Source of the DNA: Saccharina japonica
Taxonomy: Eukaryota > Sar > Phaeophyceae > Laminariales > Laminariaceae
Direction: 5' to 3'
NCBI GenBank assembly: GCA_008828725.1
Contig: MEHQ01004543.1
Coordinates: 230,528-294,527, forward strand
Length of the DNA stretch: 64,000 bases
This document shows, in pieces, positions 32,001 to 43,079 of the stretch. A program made the translations under genes and the position numbers. The notes below the pieces were generated by a model. That model was not told the origin of the DNA. It saw only the letters and a program-made list of their open reading frames with translations, and made no database searches. The first letter of the stretch is position 1; every line of letters begins with the position of its first letter.

Positions 32001-35000
32001 GACGACGGCAAGTCCTAAAAACTCCCACAGCGGGTTGTTGGAGCTGAGCGGCTTGCTGCGCCTCTGCTCATGCTTCACGCGGTAGAGCACCGTTTCGGGG
32101 TCGCGTGCACTCGCCAAGGTGGTCCGCGGGCCGATAATGGCCGCAACTTCGCCGACGGGATCTCCGCCCTCAGCGTTGGCATTGGGTGCGCCAGGGCTGA
32201 CGGCGTCGGCACCGTCGAGAGAGATGGGCTGTTCCGCCATGTGTGCGTGTGTGTGTGTGGATCTCTCGCTGTGCGCTACAGTGTATCCGCAGCCCGCAGT
32301 AATTCACGTTAAAAGCTGTACCCCGCATTAAAAAAGCCTTCCTACAGTTAAGGAAACCCAATAAGTCGGAAAGTCGGCACCTCCGTTTCACGACTGACTA
32401 TTAGTCCGACTAATAACTAGTCGGCGACTTAAGTCGTGCCGACTCACAGCCCTAAGAATTGGAGATAAAATACTTCAGGTACTTCGTGTACTCGGAGTAT
32501 TTCGGGGTTCGATACTCCGGGATACTGCTCGTACTTGGAGTATTTCGGGTATGAACACTCTCGATACTGCTTGTTCTCGGAGTATTTCGGGGGTCGATAC
32601 TCTGGAGTACTGCTGTACTCCCGAGTATTTGGGGTACGATACTCCGGAATACTTTCTGTACTCGGAGTATTTAGGGATCCTGTACTGCTCGTAATTTGAG
32701 TACTCGGAGTATTTCGGCATTTCGTACTGCTAATACTTTCAATACTCGGAGTTTTTCAGGGTTTCATACTCCGAGGTACAAGTAATACTCGGTGTATTTC
32801 GGGGCGATATACTCCGAGGTACTCCGGGTTAGAGTATTACTCGGAGTATTTTACTCGAATGCTGAAGTATTTCGGTGTTCAATACTCCCGATACTTGGAG
32901 TACTCCGACTAATTTAGATGTTTGTACTCCGGGTACTGCTTGTACTCGAGGATAAGTACTGCTCATACTCCCAGTACTCGGAGTATTTAGGCCTTCAGTA
33001 CTGCTCATACTCCAAGTACTCAGAGTATTTAGACCACCAGTACTCTAATACTCTCAGTACTCGGAGTACGAAAAATTCTCGATACTCCGAGTATACTCGG
33101 AGTATCGAGTATACTCGGAGCATCTGGGCAATATTTTTACAGTACGAGTAGTACCGGTTTGTACCCACGCGTATCGTATTATACGTAAGAGTACTACTAT
33201 CAATACCAGTAGGTTCCCCGTCGGGACTTTTGGTTGGCTTGACATCTCGGGGGTGTCGCAAGTTGAAAAAGGAGAGCATCATGATCAGGCTTCCCTGCTG
33301 TTCCTATCGTAGTACAGTAGGGGCCCTATACAAGGCGGTCGGTCGAGATAAGGCGGTCAAAATCGGCTTGACACGACAGAAGATGCGAATAGGGCGGCCA
33401 CCGCCCTATATAGCAACGTACCCTGTATAAGGCCGTAGCCGCCCCATTCAGGGCGGCTACCGCCCTATCCACGGCCCACTTTCGCCTCCACATCAGTATA
33501 AAACATCGCTCTGGTGCTGCGTTTGAGCGAGGTACAGTACAGTACATCTAATAACAAACGGAAAATCTGGTCCAGACTAGATTTCTTAGCCGAGTGGGGG
33601 TGCTTTCCACACTACTTTCAAGATAACGACTCCTGAATTTCTTGGTTCCCTTTAAATCTCAGCCTGCCTGCCTGTTTCTTACTTTTAAAACGTAGGTATC
33701 CTGTACTGCTGTATAGGTAGTATTACACCCCTACTGCTGTTGTGGCTGCGAGATCACACACACTCTGTTCTGAATGTCTAGCAAGGCGAAGAGTCCTCTC
33801 CGTACAACAGTACGGGGGTGTGTGTCTTCAGCGGGTGGTGTGTCTTCGGCGGGCTCTGCCGCCCGCAGCTCAAATCATGTTATTATAGATATATATATGA
33901 TCAGCGTCGATGCCTCTCGTGATTTTGGAAATCACCGAAGTCCCTCCTATCGTCTGGGCTTCAGACGGAAATGGAAACGCGTCAGCTCTCGGCGCCTCGC
34001 CCACGCTTTCCCGTCCGTTCTCTCGCGGGTCGCCTTCTCCGGCCTCCGACGGGCCTGTTCCCGCTCGCGTTCTCTCGAGGTCGCGCGTCGCCGCCGAGCG
34101 CGGCGGCCTTCAATCTGTAGGCTCTTTCGAGACGGCGGGACATCGAGATAGTTTCTTTGAGACAGTAAGGTTCTTTGCGGGACATCCAGGTTTTTCCTCA
34201 AGGAACCAAGCTTCTTTCATACATATATTTATATCGGCTTCTTTTGTCGTTACGAGCTTCAATATAGCTCTTTTCTTCGATAGCTCGGTCTCGCAAATGC
34301 GATCGCTTTCTCCCGACTACCTGAGCGGTCGTCTTTAGTCCCTTCCACCCCCTCGGCCTTGCTTCGTCCGGATACGAGTACGATACAACAGCAGCAAGCA
34401 CAGCAGTACGAAAACACAAAACTCGGCTCAAAAATGTACAGCGGCTGCACAGGCAGTACGACAATAAAAAAACTCGGTTCAATAATACGATTTTTTTTTT
34501 TCTCGGTTGGATTCGTGAGTCCTACGAGTATTGACAACGACTTCGTAGGATAGATCTTCCAGGGGTCGGGTTGATTATTACGATTCTGGCGCTGGGAATC
34601 AAGGCAGAAGGTACGGGCGTAGACCCAAACTGGAGGATTCGTAGCTACTTTAGTTTACTGCTGTAGCTTTTCACGGTGGAAATATTACTGCTTTACCAGG
34701 CTGTACTACTATTAATACAGCAAACAGCAATACCAGTACCTGGTACGAGTACGTACTGTATGTAGAAACTGCTGCTGCTGCTGTGGTACGTACTGCTGTA
34801 CAGTAGTAATACTACAGTAGTGTATACGTAGTGCTGTAGATACGAGTCTGCTCAGACACGAGAGTCAGAGAATAGTTGAGACCCCCCCCCGTGGCCAGCT
34901 TTGACGTCTCTCTACTATACGTCTCGGCACGAATTTGTTTTTGCCGCACGTACCAAAACTGAGCCCGCCACCTCAACTGGTGCACTTCTGCCAGAGACTG

Positions 35001-38000
35001 AGAAATGAAGTTACGAACTGAGTATCAACACTTCCCGTTTCCCTTTTCCTGCAACATTTGGCATGGCCTTGATTATGTACATATGTGTCACGCATCAAAA
35101 CACGAGCGAGCGCCATCACGTTGTTGTCGTAAATCTCACAAACTATCCTGAGAACTGAGACGATCCAGGGAACACCGAAAGCGACTGATTACATTATTTC
35201 TGAGACTGACTGTTGAGACTGAGAAATGAGGTTGCGAACTGAATATTTCAACACGCAGCATTCCCTTCTTTCTGTAACACTTGGCATTGCCTTGATTCTG
35301 CACGTATGCGTCAGATATCGAAACACGAGCGAGCGCCATCACATTGTCGTAAGTATTAAGGATGGCACCAAATAACTGACGTTGTACCAGATATTATCCT
35401 ATCCGAAGCATGGGTGCCGGCGAATGCCGGCACCCATGCGGAGCCCTTGTATTATCTAATTTTGACCAAGTCTCTCGTGGTAGGAGCCTCTCGCAAGATA
35501 GCCGAAGTCGTTATCTTACATGATTAAACAGTTGATTATGTCTGCACTTTTTATCAAATTCTCAGATTTTAATCTGTCTACGTTGTCATCACGCTGAGAA
35601 ACAAACACATTACAAAACAAGAACAGCCCAGTGTTGTACCGGCCCACCAGTCCACTGGCACACAGCGCAGTCGCGGCTGCTGCGCAAACCTAGTGTCACG
35701 AAGGTATGGGAACCGCCCTAACCATGGTTTCCATGACAATGATAGATTTGGGCAAAAGAGAGGCATGCACAGGACTGACGTGTGCTTGTCTCAGTCGGGC
35801 GAAACGCATCGTCGATCTCATCGTCGAGCCGATGCCTTTCGATAGGCTAAATAGACTGGGACAAGTCAACCGTGCTCAGAGCAAGGTTGGTTGAAGAGGT
35901 TAGGCTCAGACTATTGGCGGACCACACGCGCAACGGTCAGCAGTAGTATAGAAACAGTGTGACCACCGGAGGGGGGCAGCAGGAAAGGGCGTCGTCAAAA
36001 TACAATCAATGTCATCAATGATGTTTGCTAACTACCACCAGTGCACGTGATGTTTTTTCTGTTTTTTTCCACCACTAATGCACACAAGTTGACGACAGCT
36101 ACGTATACTATTAATATCTTACTTTTCAACATGCAAATAGTGTGTGCGCCCGTCTGCTCACTGCTGTGCTTTGGTGTGTGTTTGACATAACACATGTCCA
36201 CTGGATTCAGCACTGGTACTGTGGCAACGCTGTACCTTGTTCCTAGATTGCAAATCTGGATGCCCTGACTGCCCAGCAGTCTGATGAGATGTTTTAAGGT
36301 CGTTGCATTAGAAAAAAAAGCGAGAGAGAGAGAGCGGAGAGAGAGCGGAGTGCTCGAACTCTCCTCCCGCACGAGGCAAGAATTCCACAATAACGCCTGC
36401 GAATATATACGCAACCCTCTACAACTTTTGTAACCGTCGTTGCTGACACGATCCAAACGAACATACCTTCCTTCTCTGAGCACACGTATAATATCCCTCT
36501 TCGTGAGGCCCTCTGGGTAATCTTTTTGTCGTATTTTGGATCAGGAGCACTCTGTGCTGTACCTTGAAACGCTGTATGTACTTAACAGGGCGGTTACCGC
36601 GTTATTGGGATATCACCTAAAGCCCAATAGGGCGGTCAACCGCCCTATCTCCAATAGGGCGGTCTTTCGAGATAGGGCGGTCAAAATCTCGGTGCACTAC
36701 ACCGCCTTATATAGCCCCCCCCACTGTACTCGTACTTACGTATACCTGTAGTTTGCTTTGATCCCCACCTATCCATAGGAAAATAGAGTTGGGTGTTGAT
36801 GCCCACATTTTTTTTCGTGTTTCCAAGTTGTTTTCTTCGTCCCGAGTCCCCCGCCCTACGTACCTATTAATAGTAGTTGTGTTGTCTGCTATATATGTAC
36901 GACGACGAGTACGTACTGCAGCAGTACTCGTAGTACTGCCAGGTATGTGCAGGTACGAGTATACGACGAGTACGTACCCGCCCACAGCAGCGCAACACAC
37001 CACACGATAGCATCCATGAGAGCCTGCCTGGCAATCGACACCGGTACCTGGCACGTCTGGTAGTTGGGAGTATGAGTAGGCGCCCGTACCGTGATACCGT
37101 GATACATGGTGACTACCCACTGCCGGCATCAATCAGCACACCGCCCATAGCAACACAACGGTCGTACCCCCCCCGAAAGACAGCATCCATGAGTGCATGG
37201 CCACCGACACCGGTACCTGGCACCCTGAAAGTCGGGACTATTCATATGTGACTACACCTCCCAGCACGCGCTGGCGCTCGCACACCGTCGAGATCTATCA
37301 TAGGGCTGATGATACGAGTCCCCCGTTGTAGTTGTCTGGTATGTACGACGAGTACCGATACGTGGCACGTCTGGTAGTTGCGACCATGAGTATGTGAATA
37401 GTAGGGTGGGCGCGGTGGTGGGTGGGTGATACCTCCCAGCACGCGCTGGTGCTCGCACACCGTCGAGCTCTATCATAGAGCTCATGACACCAGTTCCCTG
37501 TCGTGCAAAGTGTGAAGTGCTGGTGCTGTTGTACTGCTGTTGTACCGCTGCTGCTGTTGTAGTGTGTACCGCGGCTGCGCGGTTGCTTTTGAAATCCCGA
37601 GGAAGTGTGGCTTCGTGTATCGCCGTCCTGCCCCATGCGCAGCACCCAATAAATTCCACCTTTCGTGATACTACGTACGTCTGTGTGTGTTCGTTCGTAC
37701 TTCCTAGGTCGACAGGAAATATGGTACACACAAGCACTATGCACCGTCCGTGGCTGCCATATAGTAGAGAGCTTGAGGGACAGTGTGGTACAGACATAAT
37801 ACAACAGCAGCCGCCAGCAGTAGAGGCAGATGCTAAAATAATAGAATGTGGGGTTTCCATCGTCCTGCTTGGCTCTAGCTCGGTGGAGCGCCTCCCGGCG
37901 ATTACTCGCCAGATTTCGCGACTAAATCACGCGCCGCGGAGCCCGGCCGGGACCCACACTTGCGCCGTGGTGCACACGCAGCGCCCCTGTGTGCCCCGCG

Positions 38001-39358
38001 GCCGCGGTCGAGAGTGCGAGAATAGTCCCGCGGCCGGAAGAGAAATCGTGGCCCATGTGCAAAAAAATGTCAATTTGGTACATAGACACGTACTTGAAAA
38101 CACAAACACACCTCAGCTGTGAGATCGTGCCGTATACCAGGTATGATACTTGATACTCTCTAGACACTGGTTGTGGCTCCTTTGCTCAATGTTTTCTTGT
38201 CCGATGGAACAAACTGCCGGTGCCATTCATTGTATTCGTCATGTTGCAGACCAATACGTAGGGTGCCGAGTGCCGATGTCAGAGCTGCTACCACAGCAGT
38301 GTGTATTCGACATTCCGAAATAGCTACCGGCACTGCTGTATTCCAGCGCACGTGCACACATCAAATTCAAGCATGTTGATATTTTTGTTGTGCGTTGTCG
38401 TTGCCTGCCAACTTCTTGGATGCGCCGTCCTTCCTGGGACATTTCGGCTCCGTTAATGCCGTAGGGAAGGTGTATGTGCCACAATGGGCGAAACACGCCG
38501 TCTCGCGCTGCGCGGGCCCCGCGCCCGTCGCGGCGAGAGCGCGGAAAGTGCTCTTCAGAACGCCGCGGAAACTCCGAATCTACTCGGGAAAAGAGGGGTG
38601 GCGGGACCTCTCCTCAATACAGGAACCGGTTTGACGCCTCGTATATTTTTTGTCGAGAATATTCGTATAAACAGCAAATCGCCTGGCAAGTTTTGTTGTC
38701 GCACGTTGATGGAGACGGCCCACGGTTAGCCTGTGTCATCCCCCTCTTTCCACACTCCCAAGCTAAGAAGCCAGCGATTCGAACCGAGTGGCCATGCCTA
38801 CCCCCCTTTAACTTGACCTTTAACAGCTTCTGTCCCCGGGTTGAACAGGATTCGGTGGGTGAGGTCGCCCAGCACAGTTTCATACCTACAGAATAATTAT
38901 TCAACATGAGTTCATACCATGTTCATGATGTATCGTACGCTCCTTCATACACATGAATGGGCTTGTGTGGCCCAGACCCGTGGGAGGTCATGCTTCACGG
39001 CGCCTTTCGGTCTGTGTTTAAGCCTCGGCTTGTCCCCCCCCCCCACCCCCCCCACCAACGGAGCACTTTCGGAAACCGCCCTTTCGACCTTTTCTTGCTC
39101 GTATCGGCATGCCGTCACAGGTGTGGTCCATGTCGCATGGTTGGGCCGGTCGTCGACGAGGTGATCGCCGACCACGGCGGGAAGCTCAAAGTTTTGGAAC
39201 TATGCACGGACGAGAACCCCAAGACAGTGGCGGAGTTCAAAATCCGGAACATCCCCACGCTGATGCTCTTCAGCGACCGCAAGAGCATCTTGACAGTCGT
39301 CGGGGCGGTGCATAAGAGCGCGCTCGTCAGCTCGATAAAGAAGCACATGGATCTTTGA
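29036..39358 (+). CDS. plastid-targeted thioredoxin
   Basis: Exons 29036-29238, 29897-30043 and 39121-39358; phases 2/2 agree, 195 residues. Residues ~29-40 (WSAVVLLLLSYS) are a signal-peptide core, followed by a basic, Ser/Gly-rich transit stretch with GESFVQ (F47), like the Phe-containing cleavage motif of ochrophyte plastid proteins. This predicts import into a secondary plastid. The thioredoxin fold starts near EITDDDFEAEVL and runs through VLVFFRAPW. The active site W117-C118-G-P-C121 is followed by RMVGP, and the cis-proline is P162 (IRNIPTLM). The protein ends KKHMDL. Thioredoxins reduce disulfides in light-regulated plastid enzymes; an m- or y-type assignment would need a tree. The Trp codon is split TG|G by intron 2, which is 9077 bases and holds nested transposons. 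Start choice is between M1 and M7 of the same frame. Confidence 0.85.
29239..29896 (+). other. thioredoxin intron 1
   Basis: 658 bases from TCGAG|GTGAGC to CTGCCCCAG|G, with several ACCAGGTA/TACCTGG and TACGTA motifs between 29640 and 29760. No other feature. Confidence 0.6.
30669..30831. mobile_element. 163-bp TA-flanked MITE (CAGGACACC termini), copy 1
   Basis: Ends CAGGACACCTAATAAGAAAC and CAGGTGTCCTG are inverted, with TA on both sides. The interior repeats TTTCTTATT in both orientations. No coding capacity; mariner-type by target site. Confidence 0.8.
30855..31017. mobile_element. 163-bp TA-flanked MITE (CAGGACACC termini), copy 2
   Basis: Same length and termini as copy 1, 23 bases downstream and in the same orientation, with TA on both sides. 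Diverged internally, so the pair is probably two insertions or an old duplication. Confidence 0.8.
31454..32454. mobile_element. hAT-like element, family C (1001 bp), nested
   Basis: Termini TAGGGCTGTGAGTCGG (inverted at the right end) are flanked by perfect 8-mers AGAATTGG (31446-31453 and 32455-32462). Left and right subterminal parts carry repeated CGACTTAAGTCG and TAACTAGTCG motifs. It contains a GC-rich run (31550-31650) and one open frame. Confidence 0.85.
31887..32240 (-). CDS. 117-codon open frame inside hAT-like element C
   Basis: Begins MAEQPISLDGADAVSP and includes DPETVLYRVKHEQRRSKPL, a coding-like composition with a clean start. No hAT dimerisation domain, BED finger or RNase-H motif is visible. 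It may be the residue of a transposase N-terminus or a captured host exon. Expression is doubtful. Confidence 0.3.
   Translation of the reverse strand: MAEQPISLDGADAVSPGAPNANAEGGDPVGEVAAIIGPRTTLASARDPETVLYRVKHEQRRSKPLSSNNPLWEFLGLAVVIDARVSRKVGRDDNKRITSRRDPRPFFLGIIFAPLSW
33316..33480. repeat. GGGCGG-type dispersed repeat, copy 1
   Basis: Alternating AGGGCGG and CCGCCCTAT motifs with an outer TATACAAGGCGG. Similar blocks occur at 36577-36720 and 58570-58790. The inverted layout suggests a foldback or MITE family whose ends I cannot fix. Confidence 0.5.
33545..33703. mobile_element. CAGGACACC-family MITE, diverged copy 3
   Basis: 159 bases bounded by TA, with left end CATCTAATAACAAACGG and right end GTAGGTATCCTG. 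The interior shares CACTA..TTTCAA and CCTGAATTTCTTGG with copies 1 and 2. Outside the nested stack but in the same intron. Confidence 0.6.
34993..35345. repeat. diverged tandem duplication, ~220-bp period
   Basis: Two copies starting GAGACTGAGAAATGA (34995 and about 35215) and ending CGAGCGAGCGCCATCAC (about 35103 and 35327), separated by unrelated spacer. Confidence 0.6.
36577..36720. repeat. GGGCGG-type dispersed repeat, copy 2
   Basis: Carries AATAGGGCGGTCAACCGCCC, AGATAGGGCGGTC and CCGCCTTATATAGCCCC, as in the 33.3- and 58.6-kb copies. Confidence 0.5.
37255..37500. repeat. tandem duplication around CTCCCAGCACGCGCTGG
   Basis: CTCCCAGCACGCGCTGG..GCTCGCACACCGTCGAG and the following CTATCATAG segment occur at 37258-37305 and 37433-37480. 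A related GGTACCTGGCAC block occurs at 37041 and 37212. Confidence 0.6.
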
Positions 39359-41472
39359 CCAGGCACGAGAGAGCGTCTTTAAAGCAGTCAAGCTACTCTA
39401 CTCGTACACGGAGTGTTGCGGCAGTCAGCCCTTGTGTGTTGTTGTAGTGTGCGAGACTGGAGAGGGTGCGGCTGCTGTGCTGTAGCATGGGTACCCTCGA
39501 GGGTGGCGTTATGCTATCGCAGCGAAGCGGTTTTCACTGCGAGCGCTAACATTGATCGAAGAGCGACTTCGAATGGCACTCGCTGTTCGTCGCTTGCCAC
39601 CTGCGTTGTCGGGGCAATAGCTGTCTTGAGGATAAGTAAGGCGAACCGAGATGTACGCCCAAACCGGCAAAAATATATTGCCGAGCATGGCGTCCTGGTT
39701 TCCTGTCTTACCAATAAGTCATGCGTATGCCTTTGCTCCAGGAGCCACCCCGTAGATAACGCCGGCTTTTCGGTTTAAATGGGGTTTTTGCTCGAGAGCA
39801 CGAGTGTGTCGTGTTTGGACTGCGTTGTCATTGGAGTCGGTCGATGATGGCCTGTTGTAGAACATTAAGGCATCGGGCAGAGCCGCCCGTTCGCCATGAA
39901 TAGCGTATCCCACCACCAGGTACACCATCGCACCAGATTTACAAATGTCAGTATTGATGGCTCTGTCAAGTGTCGATCAAGATGGGGACGTTCTTCTGTT
40001 TCTTGGCAGAAGACCGCCGTGTGTAGTGAGGATATGTGCGTAGCGGGAAGACACCCGCGTGCATATACATGTTGGACTCCGGTCACTTCAAGGCCCGGTG
40101 TAGAAAACCGCGTACAGCTATTTTAACGTTTTACACCCGATTGAATGAAAAAACAAACGAGCCACATTTTAGTCTTGAGTTCGTAATCCCATCATCAATG
40201 GTATACCACCTTTCTTGTCCGTGGCATGCACTTGGTGTAATGATCGCAGCAACGCGAAATCGTGGAAAGTTTGAGTCGCAATTCAAAGCGCTGGGCACCT
40301 GTGTACGACCGAATCCTCTGTGACATATATTATGGTTGTATATTATAGGTACCTACGCCCTTTCCGCGGCGACTGTTAGTGCCGAGGACTTGTTTGCTTC
40401 GCGTATTGTTGTTGGGCTCTTTCCGTGCAATGATCTGTTATCTCCGATCAAACGGGCTAGAGTATGTATCTCCTTCAGCAACAGACTTCTCCGATTGAGC
40501 TATATCTGCCAACCTGCTGTTCGCAGCAATTCGCACGTAATTCTACTCCCCGTGACGACCTCTGCGACGAATCAAGACCACGGGAAAAGCAACGTACCTA
40601 ACAGGTTTCTGACCAATGATGCGCATTTTTCTCAACTTAACATGCTTGTGTTATGACGTTGCGGCAACCCGTAGGTCGTTCGTCTCCACGCCGCACTCCA
40701 AGGTTATTGTATCGAGGCTCTGCAACATAATCTAACAGCGTAGGAAGTCGTGTCTTGTATCGCATGCTGTCAGACGTTGTATTTTAGCTCTGTAAGTTAC
40801 GGTTCGACGAATCGCTTGCACTATAGCCACGGTTCGACGAGATTGTTACTTTGAAGTTACAGTTCGACGAGCAGTAGTTGCGCGACTAAGGTGGTTGGAT
40901 TGACAGATTGGTGGCTGAACAACGTTGTATTGATAAGTTGAAGTCGGCGTAACAAGGTAGAGGAATCGAAGTGTTTTGATCTCCCCAAGGGCACTCTCGT
41001 TTAATCTCCTGCTCCTGCACTCTCGTCAGGCCATAGTTGATAAACCTTATCTAGAGCGCAACTTGTAATTGTGACACCTCCGTCTTACGCATCATCACCA
41101 GTGTTGCTCGAGCTGTCTAAAAACAGCTCCGCGCCAGCCTCCAAAGCCTGTCATCGTTCCGAGGACAGCCGCTAATAGAAACCTGAGGACAGTCATCGTT
41201 AGAAGACTTAGGATTGCCACCATTAGACGACCTGAACGCTAGTAGGTTATGAGCCTCGTCACTCGCTAGTGCACCACCAGGTACACTGCAAGAACCGCGG
41301 GAATGCGTCAAGAGACCCTTCGTGCCCCCACAACTAGGCACTTCTGCGGTGTCCGGAGGACCGAACGGCCCAGCCGAGGCTCGGTAGATGGAGGTGGACA
41401 CTAATTGCGGACCAACACACAACACGCTGTTGTGTCTTGGCATGCTTTTTTTTGCCATCCCATTTATAATCT

Positions 41473-41640
41473 TCGCCCTTCTTTTCTCTCTCCCTCTTTA
41501 GTCGTAACTCAGATCCGGGGTCGCTGAGTAGAATCTTCACCTCCCTCCCCACTACGGTATACTCGTACGTGCCTTGCATTTTTATCGCGAGAAGATTTCA
41601 GCACTTTCTTCCCTCGTCGACTCGCGTCGAATTCCGCCTA
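41473..41640 (-). repeat. SINE-like body, reversed copy
   Basis: Reverse complement of the shared body. It reads GTCGTAACTCAGATC, CCCCACTACGG, TTTTTATCGCGAGAA and CGCGTCGAATT on the plus strand. No tRNA-like head was recognised beyond it. Confidence 0.6.
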
Positions 41641-42593
41641 CCCACGCTACGAATGTGTAAAAGGCTGACGAGGTCCAGGATTCTGCATGGACCCAAACAC
41701 GATTTTTTACCTACAGTAGGAACGGAACGGACGACCACGAGCAGTCTCGTTACGTTCCGTTCGGCCCCACAATGTCGAAAAGGGTCAAGACACGCCCTGA
41801 GTACGTAGTCAGTTCGACCACTACGCCTACTGCTGATACTTGTCGTCCATAATTTTTGGCATTTGACTCGATTTTGTGTTGAAGTTGTTTTCAACCAAAG
41901 ATCTTGAAACAATATTCCACCTGACTAAAGAGTGTTCATTTGATTAAAGTACGCTTTTGTTTTACCCAAGCCCCTTGCGTACGTACAGTATTGCAATTTA
42001 GATCGGTTACATTTTGAATTTCGGTTATAGATACCCTGGCATAACACATGGGGAATCAAGCGCCGATTTTTCAGTTCAAGTGGGAGTACCTTCATTTATG
42101 GGTGGACAGGATCACCCCCCCCCGAGATCCTAATAGAAGGCGGACAAAAACTCAGGCATTCTAAGCACCTTGAGGAACTTCAAAATTATGCAAAGGGCGA
42201 ATCAGTCAACGCTCTGGGGGGTGTGCGTCCCTTTTATGCCCCGAAAGGTTCTTATGGGGGACCACCATATTTGATTTTGATTACTCTCATGCTCCCCCGA
42301 AATCGAAGGCCTGTCGTTTGGATTGGCCTAGGTTAAGACCTTGTTGCCTGGTTTTTGACGTTCTAAAACATGCATACAACGCTTCTCCTTTTCCCACCTT
42401 CATTCAGAATCTCCAAAAGGGGAGGTACCGTCCACCCGTTTTCTAGGGGGCACGGGCGTGTTTGTGTGTGAACTGCGCCGTCGTTGGACGAAAAAATTCC
42501 TGCTTGCGAGATCAAACATTTCTTCGTAGGTTCAGCCTGAACGAGAGGATCATGGGACAGAGACACCGATTGGCCATGGGGAATGTATCTTAA

Positions 42594-42673
42594 CCCATTC
42601 AGAACTGAAAAAAATGTCCCACACTAATTCCAAGTACTTTGTCCGCAAATTCGTGGGACCAGTTCTTAAGGGG
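42594..42673. mobile_element. 80-bp TTAA-flanked MITE (piggyBac-type)
   Basis: TTAA on both sides; inner ends CCCATTCAGAACTG and, inverted, CCCCTTAAGAACTG. TTAA plus CCC termini is typical of piggyBac-related elements. A related unit is at 61839-61929. Confidence 0.65.
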
Positions 42674-43079
42674 TTAACACCATTGCACTGGATTCACAAG
42701 TGCGGAGTAGTGATGGGTTCTGTGAGGTGTGGATGAAGGTGGAGATATTTTACAACTTTGGTTCGTGGACCGGAATGAGTCATGTAAGGACGTTGTTGAT
42801 GGACCCCCACCAGTGCCGAGAACCCATGTGACTCCCGTATTATCGTTGAGCTATTTTCTGAAATGAAGGATGTTCGCATTGCCTGGAGCTCATCAATGTT
42901 CCGGCGGATCAATGCTTGCGCGGCGAAGTCGATGCAACCCGCAGCTCGTCCATCTCCGCATAGTATGGTTTCGACGCCAGCTTTTTATTGGCTACGGGTC
43001 TTATGGCCTTTTGTTTCGCGATGTTTCCTACTTCTGCTGGGCAGGAATTCTGCTGTGACAGTTTATCGTTGTGCTACTG

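Larger units (their letters stand above)
30137..33128. mobile_element. hAT-like element, family A, copy interrupted by two nested elements
   Basis: The left end CACAGATGCTCCGAGTA and right end TACTCGGAGCATCTGGG match the 19.2-kb copy. The flanking 8-mers are CAATGTTT (30129-30136) and CAATATTT (33129-33136), a target duplication with one later change. Removing the two nested insertions and one copy of each duplication leaves about 709 bases, close to the 796 of the 19.2-kb copy. The same CTCGGAGTATTTCGGG repeat interior is present (32470-33125). Confidence 0.8.
30044..39120 (+). other. 9.1-kb thioredoxin intron 2
   Basis: Donor CCATG|GTGAGA, acceptor CCGTCACAG|G. The left third is a nested transposon stack (30137-33128). 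The remainder holds GGGCGG-type dispersed repeats, a tandem duplication at 34993-35345, CTG/CAG-rich patches and short inverted repeats. Several open frames over 100 codons (for example 37484-38122) have no recognisable family and are not called. Confidence 0.75.
39359..43079. other. convergent spacer between thioredoxin and aldo/keto reductase
   Basis: 3.7 kb with no supported gene. It contains three GGTTCGACGA/AGTTCGACGA motifs (40800-40870), a reversed SINE-like body and a TTAA-flanked MITE. A 113-codon minus-strand frame at 41117-41458 has no recognised family. Confidence 0.5.

Noticed and set aside
33774-34338. GC-rich overlapping plus-strand frames (Arg/Ser-rich)
   Set aside because: Composition follows a local CG-rich patch inside the thioredoxin intron; no domain, and several frames are equally open.
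37484-38122. 212-codon plus-strand frame in the thioredoxin intron
   Set aside because: Rich in CTG/TGT-derived Cys, Val and Ala with no family motif, and it runs across a duplicated repeat; more likely an open stretch in repetitive DNA.
40652-41458. Solo LTR or copia-type retrotransposon fragment
   Set aside because: TG start, CGACGA repeats and a 113-codon frame were suggestive, but there is no second LTR, primer-binding site, target duplication or pol motif.
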